Source: Desulfobacteraceae bacterium
GTDB lineage: Bacteria; Desulfobacterota; Desulfobacteria; Desulfobacterales; Desulfosarcinaceae
Length of the DNA: 47,689 nucleotides
NCBI GenBank assembly: GCA_003599575.1
Contig: QZKV01000131.1
Coordinates: 1 to 47,689 of the forward strand
Direction: 5' to 3'
Shown here: piece after piece, positions 30,301 through 37,982 of the stretch
Layout of the letters: every line of letters begins with the position of its first letter
Numbering within the stretch: position 1 is the first letter of the stretch
Position numbers and translations under genes: made by a program
The notes under the pieces: generated by a model
What the model saw: only the letters and a program-made list of their open reading frames with translations
What the model was told of the DNA's origin: nothing
Databases searched by the model: none

Positions 30301-32330
30301 AGACCATCCACCGAAGATTCGATCAAGCCGCGGTTATAGGCGCGCTCTTCGGCCAGCTGGGTCTGCAGCTGGGTCTGCTCGGTGGTGTCGCGGGCGCTGG
30401 CAAAGACGCCGCGCACGGCGCCGGTGGTCTGATCCTTGAAAATGGCGGCATTGAACGAGACGATGCGCTCCCGGCCATCCTTGCTGCGCAGGGTCAACTC
30501 ATAGTTGGTCACGGCGCCCTTGTCCAGGGTCAGGCGAACGCCTTCGGCGGCGCTCTTGGCATCGGTAAAATAGGGGGGGAAGGCAGTGCCGATGAGCTCC
30601 TCGCGGGAGTAGCCGGACATGCGGCACATGGTCTCGTTGACATCAGTGATGTTGAGCATGGGGTCCACCGCAATCAGGCCGTCCAATGACGCCTCGATCA
30701 GACCGCGGTTGTAGGCGCGCTCTTCGGCCAGCTGGGTCTGCAGCCGCGCCTGCTCGGTGATGTCGCGGGCACTGGCGAAGATGCCGCGCACCGAGCCTGA
30801 GGGGTCCTTGAACACCGAGGCGTTGAAGGAGACGCCCACCCGGCGCTTGCCCCGGGTGGCCATTGTAAGAACGTAATCCGTGACCACGCCCTTTTCGAAG
30901 GTCTGCGCCACGCCGGCGCTGGCGCTCTCGCTGTCCACAAAATAATCGGCAAAAGGAGTGCCGATCAGCTCTTCGCGGGAGTAACTCGACATCTGGCACA
31001 TGCGGGCATTGACGTCGCTGATGATGCCGGCCGGATTGACGGTGATCAGTCCGTCGACGGAGGCCTCGATCAGACCCCGGTTATAGGCCTCGGATTCACG
31101 CAGCTGCTGCTCCAGCTTCTTTTGTTCGGTGACGTCGCGGGCTGCGGCAAACACGCCCTGCAGCCGGCCGTGGGCATCGCGGAAGGTGGAGGCATTATAG
31201 GAAACCACGGTCATGTGACCGGTTTTGGAGAGGGCTGTCAATTCATAGTTGGTGACCTTGCCTTCGCGCAGCACCAGTTTGATGCCCTCTTCGGCCAACT
31301 GCGGGTCGGTGAAGTAGTTCTTGAAGGGCGAGCCGATCAGCTCGTCGCGCGAATAACCGGTCAGTGTCACCATCTGCTTGTTGACGTCGCTGATGATGCC
31401 CAAGGGGTCGGTGGTCATCAGGGCGTCGATGTTGGATTCGATCAGCGAACGGGTATAAAACTGGGTCGATTTGAGTTGCTCGGTCAGCCTGATTTCGTCG
31501 GAGATATCCTTGGAAATGAGCAGGTAGCCGATCGCCCGGCCCAGCGAATCGCGGCGCGGCGTAATAACGACCCGCGCTGTGAAATGCTCACCGTTTTTGC
31601 GGCGGCGGGTGATGGTGCCTTCCCATTTGCCGTTGTGCAGGGCGGCTTCGAGGATTTCGCGCGGCTTGCCGGAATTGACATCCTCTTCGGTGTGCAGGAT
31701 GGAGGAGTTGGCCTTGCCGACCACCTCTTCGGGTTCATATCCGTACAGACGCCGGGCGCCTTCGTTCCACAGCAGGATCTTGCCGTCGAGGTCCTTGCCG
31801 ATGACCGAATACTCGGTCGAGGACTCCAGGATGTTGGTGATAAAATCCACGGCTTGGCGGGCGTTGCTCACAATGGCGCTGTCGAAGAGTTTGGCCTTCA
31901 TGATCTGCTCGGTAAAGCGCGGCTCGTCGGAAATATCCTTTGAGATCAGTAGGAATCCGATCGTCAGGCCGGTCGAATCACGGCGCGGGGTGATGACCAC
32001 CCGGGCGGGGAAGTGCCCGCCGTTTTTTCGTCGGCGGCTGATGGTGCCTTCCCATTTGCCGATACGCGACGCGGTTTCCATCATCTCATGCGGGATGCCG
32101 GCCTTGACATCTTCCTCGGTGTGCAGGATGGAGGAGTTGGCCTTGCCGACCACCTCATCGGCCTCGTAGCCGTAAATACGCCGTGCGCCTTCGTTCCACA
32201 GAAGGATCGTGCCTTTGAGATCCTTGCCGATGACCGAATATTCGGTCGAGGACTCCAGGATGTTGGCCATGAAGTCCAGGGCGCCGCCGGTCTGCTTGAC
32301 CATGGCTGAGTCGTAAAGTTTGCTTTTCAT
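27357..32330 (-). CDS. Histidine kinase with eleven PAS domains
   Basis: 1657 residues; AGAGGAAG precedes ATG 32330. There are two near-identical N-terminal PAS domains of one type (DGKILLWNEGARRLYGYEPE), then nine of a second type, each about 124 residues and opening with an LIESxxDxLxxxDP-like strand. The kinase core follows: HisKA with SHELRTPLNAIIGF, N-box LANNAIKFTDKG, G1 DTGIGI, G2 DGTGLGL. No membrane segment or receiver is seen, so it is a soluble cytoplasmic kinase. The nine later PAS domains follow the order A-B-C-D-A-B-C-D-A. The last seven residues (RTSKER region) derive from an intergenic repeat. Its partner is probably the double receiver protein downstream. Confidence 0.93.
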   Translation of the reverse strand: MKSKLYDSAMVKQTGGALDFMANILESSTEYSVIGKDLKGTILLWNEGARRIYGYEADEVVGKANSSILHTEEDVKAGIPHEMMETASRIGKWEGTISRRRKNGGHFPARVVITPRRDSTGLTIGFLLISKDISDEPRFTEQIMKAKLFDSAIVSNARQAVDFITNILESSTEYSVIGKDLDGKILLWNEGARRLYGYEPEEVVGKANSSILHTEEDVNSGKPREILEAALHNGKWEGTITRRRKNGEHFTARVVITPRRDSLGRAIGYLLISKDISDEIRLTEQLKSTQFYTRSLIESNIDALMTTDPLGIISDVNKQMVTLTGYSRDELIGSPFKNYFTDPQLAEEGIKLVLREGKVTNYELTALSKTGHMTVVSYNASTFRDAHGRLQGVFAAARDVTEQKKLEQQLRESEAYNRGLIEASVDGLITVNPAGIISDVNARMCQMSSYSREELIGTPFADYFVDSESASAGVAQTFEKGVVTDYVLTMATRGKRRVGVSFNASVFKDPSGSVRGIFASARDITEQARLQTQLAEERAYNRGLIEASLDGLIAVDPMLNITDVNETMCRMSGYSREELIGTAFPPYFTDAKSAAEGVRLTLDKGAVTNYELTLRSKDGRERIVSFNAAIFKDQTTGAVRGVFASARDTTEQTQLQTQLAEERAYNRGLIESSVDGLVTVDESMKITDVNDTMCLMAGRSRNQLIGSSFPLYFIERERAAEGVRLTFNEGSVTNYVLTLQSAEGRPLPVSFNAAVFKDTAGKVRGIFAAARDITAQQQLELQIQASQFYTRSLIESNIDALMTTDPLGIITDVNQQMESLTGLTREELIGSLFKTCFTDPRRAEQGIKQVLQEGKVTNYELTARTKSGRETVVSYNAATFADRNGKLQGVFAAARDITEQKKLEQQLRESHVYNRGLIEASVDGLITVDPEGIISDVNDRMCQMSGYARSELIGTPFTDYFTDAAMARTGIKETFEKGVVTEYALTLISRTRRQLRVSFNASVFKGPSGKVLGIFASARDITDRVRLEEQLREQQTYLRGLIESSVDGLIMVDPDGFIMDVNEQMCRMTGYSRDALIGSPFNRYFTEPQQADFGVKSTFAEGVVTNYALVLKTKTGRKATVSFNASVFRGSDGRVQGIFASARDISEQARLQTQLVDQQAYNRSLIEASADALFAIAPDETITDVNAEATRLTGYPSKHLINSRFADYFTEPERARSGVQQTLAAGRVLAYELVLITRQNRRIAVSFNAGVFIDASGNPLGILAGARDITEQKKLEQQLRDQQFYTRSLIESNIDALMTTDPLGIISDVNQQMESLTGFTREELIGMPFKNYFTDPARAEGGIKLVLSEGNVTDYELTARAKNGKETVVSYNATTFADREGKLQGVFAAARDITERRRFEQTLQEKNIEMENANQSKDRFLASMSHELRTPLNAIIGFTGTLLMGLPGPLTGDQQHQLGTIQGSAKHLLSLINDLLDLAKIESGKVEIKREPVSCHGIIDEVVATLRPLAEQKGLTITVTLPDSELILRTDRRALSQILLNLANNAIKFTDKGTITIELCQYSNNGSMSTALRVIDTGIGIKPDDQVRLFQAFTQVDSSSARRHDGTGLGLYLCNKLAELLDGRIDLRSEYGKGSEFTLLFEEKNAESLKDRTSKER
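28140..31485. repeat. Coding tandem repeat: four-PAS module duplicated
   Basis: Equivalent sites at 28435, 29923 and 31414 are spaced 1488 and 1491 bases apart, exactly four PAS units. The A-type units (SNIDALMTTDPLGI) at these sites are closer to each other than to their neighbours. The stretch therefore grew by duplicating a block of four. Confidence 0.85.
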
Positions 32331-32454
32331 GCATTTCTTCCTCTCGGCAACCATTTTTTGGGGGGAGTCGCAAGGGATGGTTCTTGCTCAGCACAATGGG
32401 GAGGGATTTTTTTTTAAGTATTCAGAAAGGTATTGCCTGTCAATATAATTATAC

Positions 32455-32595
32455 CACGGGTGGGGATACTTTTCCTTCCCGGTTGCGAACCAGCCACTGG
32501 TCTTTTTGCCTGGCTACAATGGTTTCGGGGTCAGCGCCAGCCTGCCGCGGCCGGGAAGATCGATCATGAGGTGCGGCATGGCCCGGCCGGAGGGT
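32455..32595 (-). pseudogene. Decayed second copy of the 3' end of the KamA-family gene
   Basis: About 140 bases here match the last 145 bases of the intact gene next door (about 32743-32888): MPHLMIDLP at one end and VARQKDQWLVRNREGK at the other. A one-base loss near 32525 breaks the frame and gives an in-frame stop (CCG AAA CCA TTG TAG). No 5' part of the gene is present. The rest of the 405-base gap (32331-32735) holds no gene. Confidence 0.85.
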
Positions 32596-32735
32596 CTTCA
32601 ATGGATTGTTGTTCTTCGATACTACGATCCGGCTGCTCTTGCTGTCGGCCTTTGAACGGCGACTTTGGGTAAAAAGTTTTGGTTCCGAATTCAGGCGCAG
32701 CTTGCACGCGGGTAAAAAAACGTTTGGCAAGGGAT

Positions 32736-33800
32736 TTATCCGCACGGGTAGGTATATATTTTTCCTTCCCAGTTGCGCACCAGCCAGTGGTCTTTTTGCC
32801 TGGCCACAACGACTTCGGGGGTGAGCGCCACTTTGCCGCCGCCGCCGGGCAGGTCGATCATGAGGTGCGGCATGGCCAGGCCGGAGAGTTTGCCGCGCAA
32901 CCCGTTCATCAGTTGCAGGCTCTTTTGGATCGGCACCTGGAAGTGCGCTGTGCCCGGCACGCGGTCCACCTGGTGGATGTAATACGGCCGGATGCGGTTG
33001 AAGAGCAACTTTTCCATCAGCTGACAGAGCACCCGGGCATCGTCATTGATTCCCTTGAGCAGCACGGTTTGGCTGCCGAGGGGAATGCCGGCATCGGCCA
33101 GACGGTGGCAAGCCGTCATCGCCGCAGGCGTGAGTTCCAGCGGATGATTGAAATGGATGTTGATGTAAAGCGGGTGGAAAGCGCTCATGCGGCGCGCCAG
33201 GGATTCAGTGATGCGCCGGGGGCAAACGGCGGGCACACGGGTATGCATGCGCAACAGCCGTACCTGTGGTATGCCGCGCAGGTCCTGCAATATGGATAGC
33301 AGCTGATCGTCGCCGAGCATCAGCGGATCGCCGCCGGACAAAATCACCTCGGTGATAGAGGCGTTGCCGCGAATGTAGGCGATCCCCCGCTCGATCAAGG
33401 CATGGGACACCTGACCTGGATCGGCCATCCTGCGCTTGCGCATGCAGAAGCGGCAGTGCACGGCGCACTGGTTGGACACCAGAAGAACCACCCGATGGGG
33501 GTAACGGTGAATCACCTGGGGCGCGGGGGACTGGCGTTCCTCGGCCAAGGGATCAGAAGATCGCCCGGTATCCTCGAGCTCGGCCGGATGGGGGATGAAC
33601 TGAAGGCCGATGGGATCTTCGGCGGATTGGATCAGCGAAAGCACATAGGGATTGACTTTCATGGGAAATACAGCGGCCACGGCATCCCGTCGCAGTGTGT
33701 CGGCCGACAGGCGGGCGGGCAGATCCTGCGGCCGGACAATGCTTTCGCCCGCAAGATCAATCCAACCCGAGGGGTCTCTTTTTTCCCACCAATTTTTCAT
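32736..33800 (-). CDS. KamA-family radical SAM protein (lysine 2,3-aminomutase-like)
   Basis: 354 residues, shorter than classical lysine 2,3-aminomutase (about 415) and near the size of EpmB. The cluster motif is CAVHCRFCMRKR (C-x3-C-x2-C), with ILSGGDPLML, RMHTRVPAVCPRR, HFNHPLELT and YYIHQVDRVPGTAHF following the KamA barrel. It should use S-adenosylmethionine and pyridoxal phosphate to move an amino group on a lysine-like substrate. No EF-P gene is nearby, so I do not call it EpmB. The ribosome binding site is poor. A broken copy of its 3' end lies immediately downstream. Confidence 0.85.
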   Translation of the reverse strand: MKNWWEKRDPSGWIDLAGESIVRPQDLPARLSADTLRRDAVAAVFPMKVNPYVLSLIQSAEDPIGLQFIPHPAELEDTGRSSDPLAEERQSPAPQVIHRYPHRVVLLVSNQCAVHCRFCMRKRRMADPGQVSHALIERGIAYIRGNASITEVILSGGDPLMLGDDQLLSILQDLRGIPQVRLLRMHTRVPAVCPRRITESLARRMSAFHPLYINIHFNHPLELTPAAMTACHRLADAGIPLGSQTVLLKGINDDARVLCQLMEKLLFNRIRPYYIHQVDRVPGTAHFQVPIQKSLQLMNGLRGKLSGLAMPHLMIDLPGGGGKVALTPEVVVARQKDHWLVRNWEGKIYTYPCG

Positions 33801-33938
33801 CGAAAATCAAAACTATTTTCTGACCGCGCCGTAGAACATGCCGAGATCGAGCGCGTCCGGTGCTGCAGCCTGCGGTAGCATGCCGCAACGTCCGCGGGAT
33901 GAAGTGCGACACAGATAGGGGTCCTTATAAGGCGCCCG

Positions 33939-34973
33939 TCATACATTGAACCTGAAGTTGATGATATCCCCGTCCTGCACCTCGTATGTCTTGCCTTCCA
34001 GCCTCACCGTGCCCTGCTTGCGGGCTTCGGCATAGCTGCCGGCCGCCATCAGATCATTGTACGCCAGTACCTCGGCCCGGATGAATCCCTTTTTGATGTC
34101 CGAGTGGATCACTTCGGCGGCATCCACGGCGGCGGTATGTTTTTGAATGGTCCAGGCCCGCACTTCGTCTTCACCGACGGTAAAAAAAGAGATCAGACCC
34201 AGCAATGCATAGGAGCCGTGGATCACCCGGTCCATGGCAAGATCGCGAATGTCGAATTCGGCCATGAATTCACGGGCCTCATCGACCGGCATCTGCCCCA
34301 GCTCCTGCTCCAATTTGCCCCTGATGGCCAGACAGGTTTCATCGGAGGCCCAGGACTGTACTTCGGGAAGCGCCGCATCCTCGTCGCGGTTGTTGAAAAG
34401 GAGCAGGCAGGGTTTGGCCGATAAAAAAGCATAGCCCCGCAACAATTTGGCGGCGGCCAATTGGGGAAACCGGCGCAAAGGCAGCTCCTTGTTCAGGTGC
34501 TCGGCACACTGTCTCACCAGGGACATCTCCTCGGGATCCGGTTTTCTGCCCCGCTTCTGATCCAGTTCAAGACGCTCCAGCCGTTTTTCCACCACCATCA
34601 GATCGGATAAAATCAATTCCTGATCAAAGGATAGAAAATCGGCTTTGGGAGCGGGCGGCTCACCGTCGTATCCCACGAAGTTGCGCACGACATGCAGGAG
34701 GGCATCGCAATCACGGACCTGGGTCCAGATGCTTTGCTCGCGGGTCGATTCCTTGACAGACTCGGCCGGCGCCGGCAGCAGATATTCGACCTGAGCATAA
34801 ATGGTCTTGCGCGGCTGGTACATGGTCGATAACCGTTCCACCCGCACATCCGGCACCCGAACGGTGCCGATACGCACCTCTTTGCGGTGGGCGGCGTCCA
34901 ACTTGGAGTTGGTCAACGCCTCGAACAGGGCGGTCTTGCCGGCGCCCGGCTTTCCAATCAAACCAAGCTTCAT
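33939..34973 (-). CDS. YchF/OLA1-related NTPase with TGS/DUF933 C-terminus and altered nucleotide motifs
   Basis: 344 residues; GGGAG precedes ATG 34973. The C-terminal 85 residues match YchF closely (FFTVGEDEVRAWTI, HSDIKKGFIRAEVLAYNDL, VQDGDIINFRFNV). The P-loop is GKPGAGKT instead of the usual GLPNVGKS. The DxAG switch II motif expected after the second strand is replaced by YLLPAPAES. The base-recognition motif reads NNRD (194-197), whereas typical YchF has N-x-x-E and prefers ATP. So this is a divergent sister type whose nucleotide preference may differ. YchF proteins bind ribosomes and respond to oxidative stress. Confidence 0.85.
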   Translation of the reverse strand: MKLGLIGKPGAGKTALFEALTNSKLDAAHRKEVRIGTVRVPDVRVERLSTMYQPRKTIYAQVEYLLPAPAESVKESTREQSIWTQVRDCDALLHVVRNFVGYDGEPPAPKADFLSFDQELILSDLMVVEKRLERLELDQKRGRKPDPEEMSLVRQCAEHLNKELPLRRFPQLAAAKLLRGYAFLSAKPCLLLFNNRDEDAALPEVQSWASDETCLAIRGKLEQELGQMPVDEAREFMAEFDIRDLAMDRVIHGSYALLGLISFFTVGEDEVRAWTIQKHTAAVDAAEVIHSDIKKGFIRAEVLAYNDLMAAGSYAEARKQGTVRLEGKTYEVQDGDIINFRFNV

Positions 34974-35231
34974 CAAATCGCTCCCTTATCCCTCAAATTG
35001 CCGCTTGGGCAAATCAGGTCTACTATCCCCGATCGCAGGCCAAGGCAATACATAATACTCATTATTCCGATTTGCCCGGCTGCCTCTGTCCTCCCGTAAG
35101 TTGATCGGGTGGCACAACTTTCAGGGGCCGGTCTGCTGCGGAACCCTTTTCTTTTGACAGGGTCGGCTGTTTTCGGTAGGGGCTACTTCAAGTATAGAGA
35201 TCCAGCCCGATCGCATGTTGGAGCTTTCATT

Positions 35232-36044
35232 ATGGCCCGATCCGCTAAACCTCGCCCAAACGGCGGCCCGAAGGCGCTTGGCAAAGCTTCCCGTCTGCAA
35301 GCATTTGCACCTGACATCAGCCGGCATGTCCGACTACGGCAACGTCTGTACAAACGTATCGCCCAGCTCCAAAAGGAAAAGGAGGCCCGCCGCAACCTGC
35401 AGTCGGCTCTCCGCGAGCTCGAATCGAGGTATCGATCGCTGGTCGAAAGCGCTCAAAATCAAACCGTATTGGTGCGGGCGCAGGCAGAGTTGAAGGGGCA
35501 GGTTCGTCATCGGACCAGCGAGCTGGTGCAGGCCAATATGGAACTGCATAAGGAGGTCGAAGAACGCCGTGCCACGGAAAAGGTATTGCGGGAGCGCGAA
35601 GCCGAACTGGTAACCGAAAAGGCCAATTTGCAGGAGACCAACACAGCCTTGAAGGTTCTGCTCAAACGGCGCGAGGTTGATAAAAGGGATCTCGAAGAGC
35701 AAATCCTGTATAATTTGAAGAAGCTGGTGCTGCCGTACCTGCACAAGATGCAAAAAGCCTGCACGGATGAGGGGCTTAAAGCCTATCTGAGCATCATCGA
35801 ATCCAACTTGGGAGATATCACCTGCGGGTTTTCCCGGCGCCTGTCGCTGGAGTTTTACGGACTTTCGGCCGCGGAACTCAAGATTGCCAACTTCATCCGC
35901 CAAGGCAAGAAAAGCTGGGAAATAGCCGGCCTGCTCAATTTGTCCATCCGCACCGTGGAGGCGTCGCGGCACAACATCCGGCGCAAGTTGCGCCTCGACA
36001 ATCAAAAAGTGAATTTGCGCACCTTCCTGATGTCGATCACTTGA
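35232..36044 (+). CDS. Coiled-coil LuxR-type regulator that has lost its PAS domain
   Basis: 270 residues; GGAG precedes ATG 35232. The C-terminal 60 residues are a LuxR helix-turn-helix (LSAAELKIANFIRQGKKSWE, LLNLSIRTVEASRHNIRRKL). The middle is a long coiled coil (ALKVLLKRREVDKRDLEEQI) shared with a common deltaproteobacterial family that normally carries PAS domains in front. Here ESRYRSLVES starts like a PAS domain, but the rest of the domain is absent. Divergent from the YchF-like gene. The signal it senses is unknown. Confidence 0.8.
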   Translation: MARSAKPRPNGGPKALGKASRLQAFAPDISRHVRLRQRLYKRIAQLQKEKEARRNLQSALRELESRYRSLVESAQNQTVLVRAQAELKGQVRHRTSELVQANMELHKEVEERRATEKVLREREAELVTEKANLQETNTALKVLLKRREVDKRDLEEQILYNLKKLVLPYLHKMQKACTDEGLKAYLSIIESNLGDITCGFSRRLSLEFYGLSAAELKIANFIRQGKKSWEIAGLLNLSIRTVEASRHNIRRKLRLDNQKVNLRTFLMSIT

Positions 36045-36056
36045 TCCCCTCCCAGG

Positions 36057-36082
36057 AGCGGCCGTATGCGAAATCGGCCGCT
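36057..36082 (+). terminator. Hairpin after the LuxR-type gene
   Basis: AGCGGCCG pairs perfectly with CGGCCGCT around a 10-base loop, 13 bases after the stop; a short TTTT follows 8 bases later. Confidence 0.5.
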
Positions 36083-36216
36083 TCGCGCGTTTTGGCCATG
36101 CCGGCGACTATTCCGCCGTAACGGGAGTTTCCAATAATGCTGCCTTGATCCCGGCCATCAGCACCCATCCGGATGGATCCCTTCCTTTCCAGGCGCACCG
36201 TATTCGCGCAACGCAA

Positions 36217-36241
36217 AAGGCCCGGCCCGATGCCGGGCCTT
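36217..36241 (-). terminator. Intrinsic terminator of the six-cysteine small protein gene
   Basis: AAGGCCCGGC and GCCGGGCCTT form a perfect 10-pair stem with a 5-base loop. Read on the minus strand it runs into TTTTG, 36 bases after the stop of the 47-codon gene. Confidence 0.8.
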
Positions 36242-36277
36242 CAAGTTTCTTTTGCAGGCCTCTGGAATACGTTTGAC

Positions 36278-36421
36278 TCAGCTATCGTGCTGAATGCGGC
36301 AGTTTTCGCGGCACTGTTTCAGTTCCTCCACGCATCCGCTGGGAAGGCGATTGCCGCAGCGGGCGAACTTGTCTTCACAGTGTTTCATACAGTCGCTTTG
36401 GTTTTCAACCGATGTATTCAT
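36278..36421 (-). CDS. 47-residue six-cysteine protein with mirror-symmetric Cys spacing
   Basis: A short gene of 47 codons plus stop. It has an excellent ribosome binding site (GAGGAGG, 7 bases before ATG 36421) and its own terminator, so I regard it as real although an overlapping 93-codon frame exists on the plus strand. No signal peptide. Cysteines are at 11, 15, 22, 30, 37 and 41, giving spacings 3-6-7-6-3 that read the same from both ends: C-x3-C (SDCMKHCEDK) near the start and C-x3-C (KQCRENCRIQ) near the end. Charged helical residues lie between. This resembles a twin C-x3-C helical hairpin, which could be held by disulfides or bind a metal. I do not know the family. Confidence 0.8.
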   Translation of the reverse strand: MNTSVENQSDCMKHCEDKFARCGNRLPSGCVEELKQCRENCRIQHDS

Positions 36422-36799
36422 GGTAAACCTCCTCAGGTCAAAAAAACACCATAATCATCATGGGTGAGCCGGCAACAGGGTTGTATCGGGCGCAAGGTTT
36501 GATCCGGCCGGTGAACTGCCCCGTTTGATTGCGGCTCGCTTTCGGCCCGCTGAGCCGAAGAGCAGCGGTTCTCCGAAGCCGGGCAGCTCCGTCTCCACGG
36601 CCTGCACCGCGGGACCTTGGCTGGGTCCTGTTCAGCCAGAATTGCCGGCCGAAAATGCCAAGGAGGCGCAGGAGCGATCCATTTGACACCACCCGGTCGG
36701 CTGAGTAATGTTGGCCCGATTCAATCCCTCCGGCACCTGCTCATAAACTCGGGCCACCATAGAGGGGTGCAATTCGATTGCCTTTAAGGGGACGCCAGC
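36422..36799. other. Intergenic region between the six-cysteine gene and a membrane-protein gene
   Basis: No convincing gene, hairpin or known promoter is visible in these 378 bases. Both divergent promoters should be here. Confidence 0.3.
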
Positions 36800-37444
36800 A
36801 TGCTCAATGCAGCCGAAAATGGCCAGGGCCTAGATTATCTGATAAACCGCAGCGGCTTTTTCGGCCGCCAGATTCTGAAGGTCGCCAGGCTCTTGTACTC
36901 ACTGCAAGTTCGTCTCCGGCAGCCGGACGGCGGTTCATTGGGAATTTTTGGGAAAAACCATACTTTTCTTCGTATCATGCGGGGTGTGGAAGCGCTGGCC
37001 CTGTTTCTGTTCACCTACTATGTGGGCGGATCGCTGACCCGCAGGGACCAACATGCCCTGGCTCAGTTGATCGGAATGGGGGCAAAGCGCGCCTATCGAT
37101 TGACCCTTTACAATTCACTGCTGTTCGGGCTCCCCACGGCTGCAGTCTACTTCTTGCTGGGCGAAGGCTTCCAGTGGGTTGGCAACCTGCATTCCGTGGC
37201 GGCGATCCCCTCCTGGGTGGTCGGCAACACGTCCCGCTTGATCGGCGCCGCCAGCCTGACCGTAGACCTGTTCCGAGCGATCGATGCCGCCTGGAACGGA
37301 CGCTGCTGGGCGCCTTTGGGCACCTTTCCCATTTTGATCAACCTGCCTACGTATGTGAAGATGGCGGGCCGCAGGCTGCTCGGCAACAACCATCGATCGG
37401 TCGCTCCCAAGGCGCCGCGCGATCCCTCTGAAACCCAGGATTGA
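36800..37444 (+). CDS. Uncharacterised membrane-associated protein
   Basis: 214 residues; AAGGGGA lies 8 bases before ATG 36800. Hydrophobic stretches occur at about 58-75 (ALALFLFTYYVGG) and 100-120 (LYNSLLFGLPTAAVYFLLGE), with a weaker one near 175-185 (FPILINLPTYV). The rest is basic, including the C-terminal tail. There are no cysteine or known catalytic motifs. I prefer this frame over an overlapping one of similar length because of the ribosome binding site and its hydrophobic segments. It converges with the MazG-like gene 14 bases away. I do not recognise it. Confidence 0.6.
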   Translation: MLNAAENGQGLDYLINRSGFFGRQILKVARLLYSLQVRLRQPDGGSLGIFGKNHTFLRIMRGVEALALFLFTYYVGGSLTRRDQHALAQLIGMGAKRAYRLTLYNSLLFGLPTAAVYFLLGEGFQWVGNLHSVAAIPSWVVGNTSRLIGAASLTVDLFRAIDAAWNGRCWAPLGTFPILINLPTYVKMAGRRLLGNNHRSVAPKAPRDPSETQD

Positions 37445-37458
37445 AATGAAGGAATTTG

Positions 37459-37794
37459 TTATGCGCCCTGCAGCTTGGGGTTGTTCCAATGGCGCTGGTG
37501 GTCGCGCTGAGATTTTTTGTCCAGGTTGTGCTTGGCCGCGGCCGTCAGATCGATGCCGGTCTGGTTGGCGATGCAAGTAAGCACAAACATGACATCGGCC
37601 AATTCATCGGCCAGGTCCTCTTTGGTGCGCGGCTTTTCCTTAAAACTTTGCTCTCCATACATGCGCGCCATGAGCCGCGCCACTTCCCCTACCTCTTCCA
37701 CTAAAATGGCCAGGTTGGTCATTTCATCGAAATAGCGCACCCCGAACTGTTTCACCCATCGATCGACCTGTTGCTGGTACTCACTGATGGTCAT
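37459..37794 (-). CDS. MazG-like nucleotide pyrophosphohydrolase
   Basis: 111 residues, the size of single-domain all-alpha NTP pyrophosphatases. The metal-binding signature is present: EEVGEVARL (ExxE) at about 33-41 and DELADVMFVL (ExxD) at about 63-72. Such enzymes cleave (d)NTPs to monophosphates and pyrophosphate, often to clean up damaged nucleotides. GGAAG precedes ATG 37794. Substrate cannot be judged from sequence. Confidence 0.88.
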   Translation of the reverse strand: MTISEYQQQVDRWVKQFGVRYFDEMTNLAILVEEVGEVARLMARMYGEQSFKEKPRTKEDLADELADVMFVLTCIANQTGIDLTAAAKHNLDKKSQRDHQRHWNNPKLQGA

Positions 37795-37924
37795 AGTTTT
37801 CTTCCAGCTGAAATGGTTAGACCGGGAACTGCTGAAGAATTTCTCAGAAGACCCGCCGGGCAGGCGCCGTAAACTTTGCGTGAGTTTTGGAGCCCTCCGA
37901 ATTCATCCCGCTTTCCATAGCACA

Positions 37925-37953
37925 AAGGGCGGCGCCGATTCGGCGCCGCCCTT
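37925..37953 (-). terminator. Strong hairpin terminator after the small exported protein gene
   Basis: AAGGGCGGCGCCGA and its complement form a 14-pair stem with almost no loop, 29 bases beyond the stop of the minus-strand gene, with TTT at the end of the minus-strand read. Confidence 0.75.
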
Positions 37954-37982
37954 GTTCTATCCAAGCTTCCATGACCAATTCC

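Noticed and set aside
28140..31485. Tandem repeat as a CRISPR array
   Set aside because: Units are about 370 bases, in frame, and encode PAS domains.
32736..33800. Calling the KamA-family gene EpmB
   Set aside because: The cluster motif reads CRFCMRKR, closer to lysine aminomutases, and no EF-P or EpmA gene is near.
35106..35125. TGGCACAACTTTCAGG as a sigma-54 promoter for the LuxR gene
   Set aside because: The TTGC box is absent at the required distance.
36173..36454. 93-codon plus-strand frame over the six-cysteine gene
   Set aside because: The minus strand has a better ribosome binding site, a matching terminator and patterned cysteines.
36778..37431. 217-codon frame overlapping the unknown membrane protein
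   Set aside because: Arg/Pro/Gly-rich with no hydrophobic segments and no ribosome binding site.
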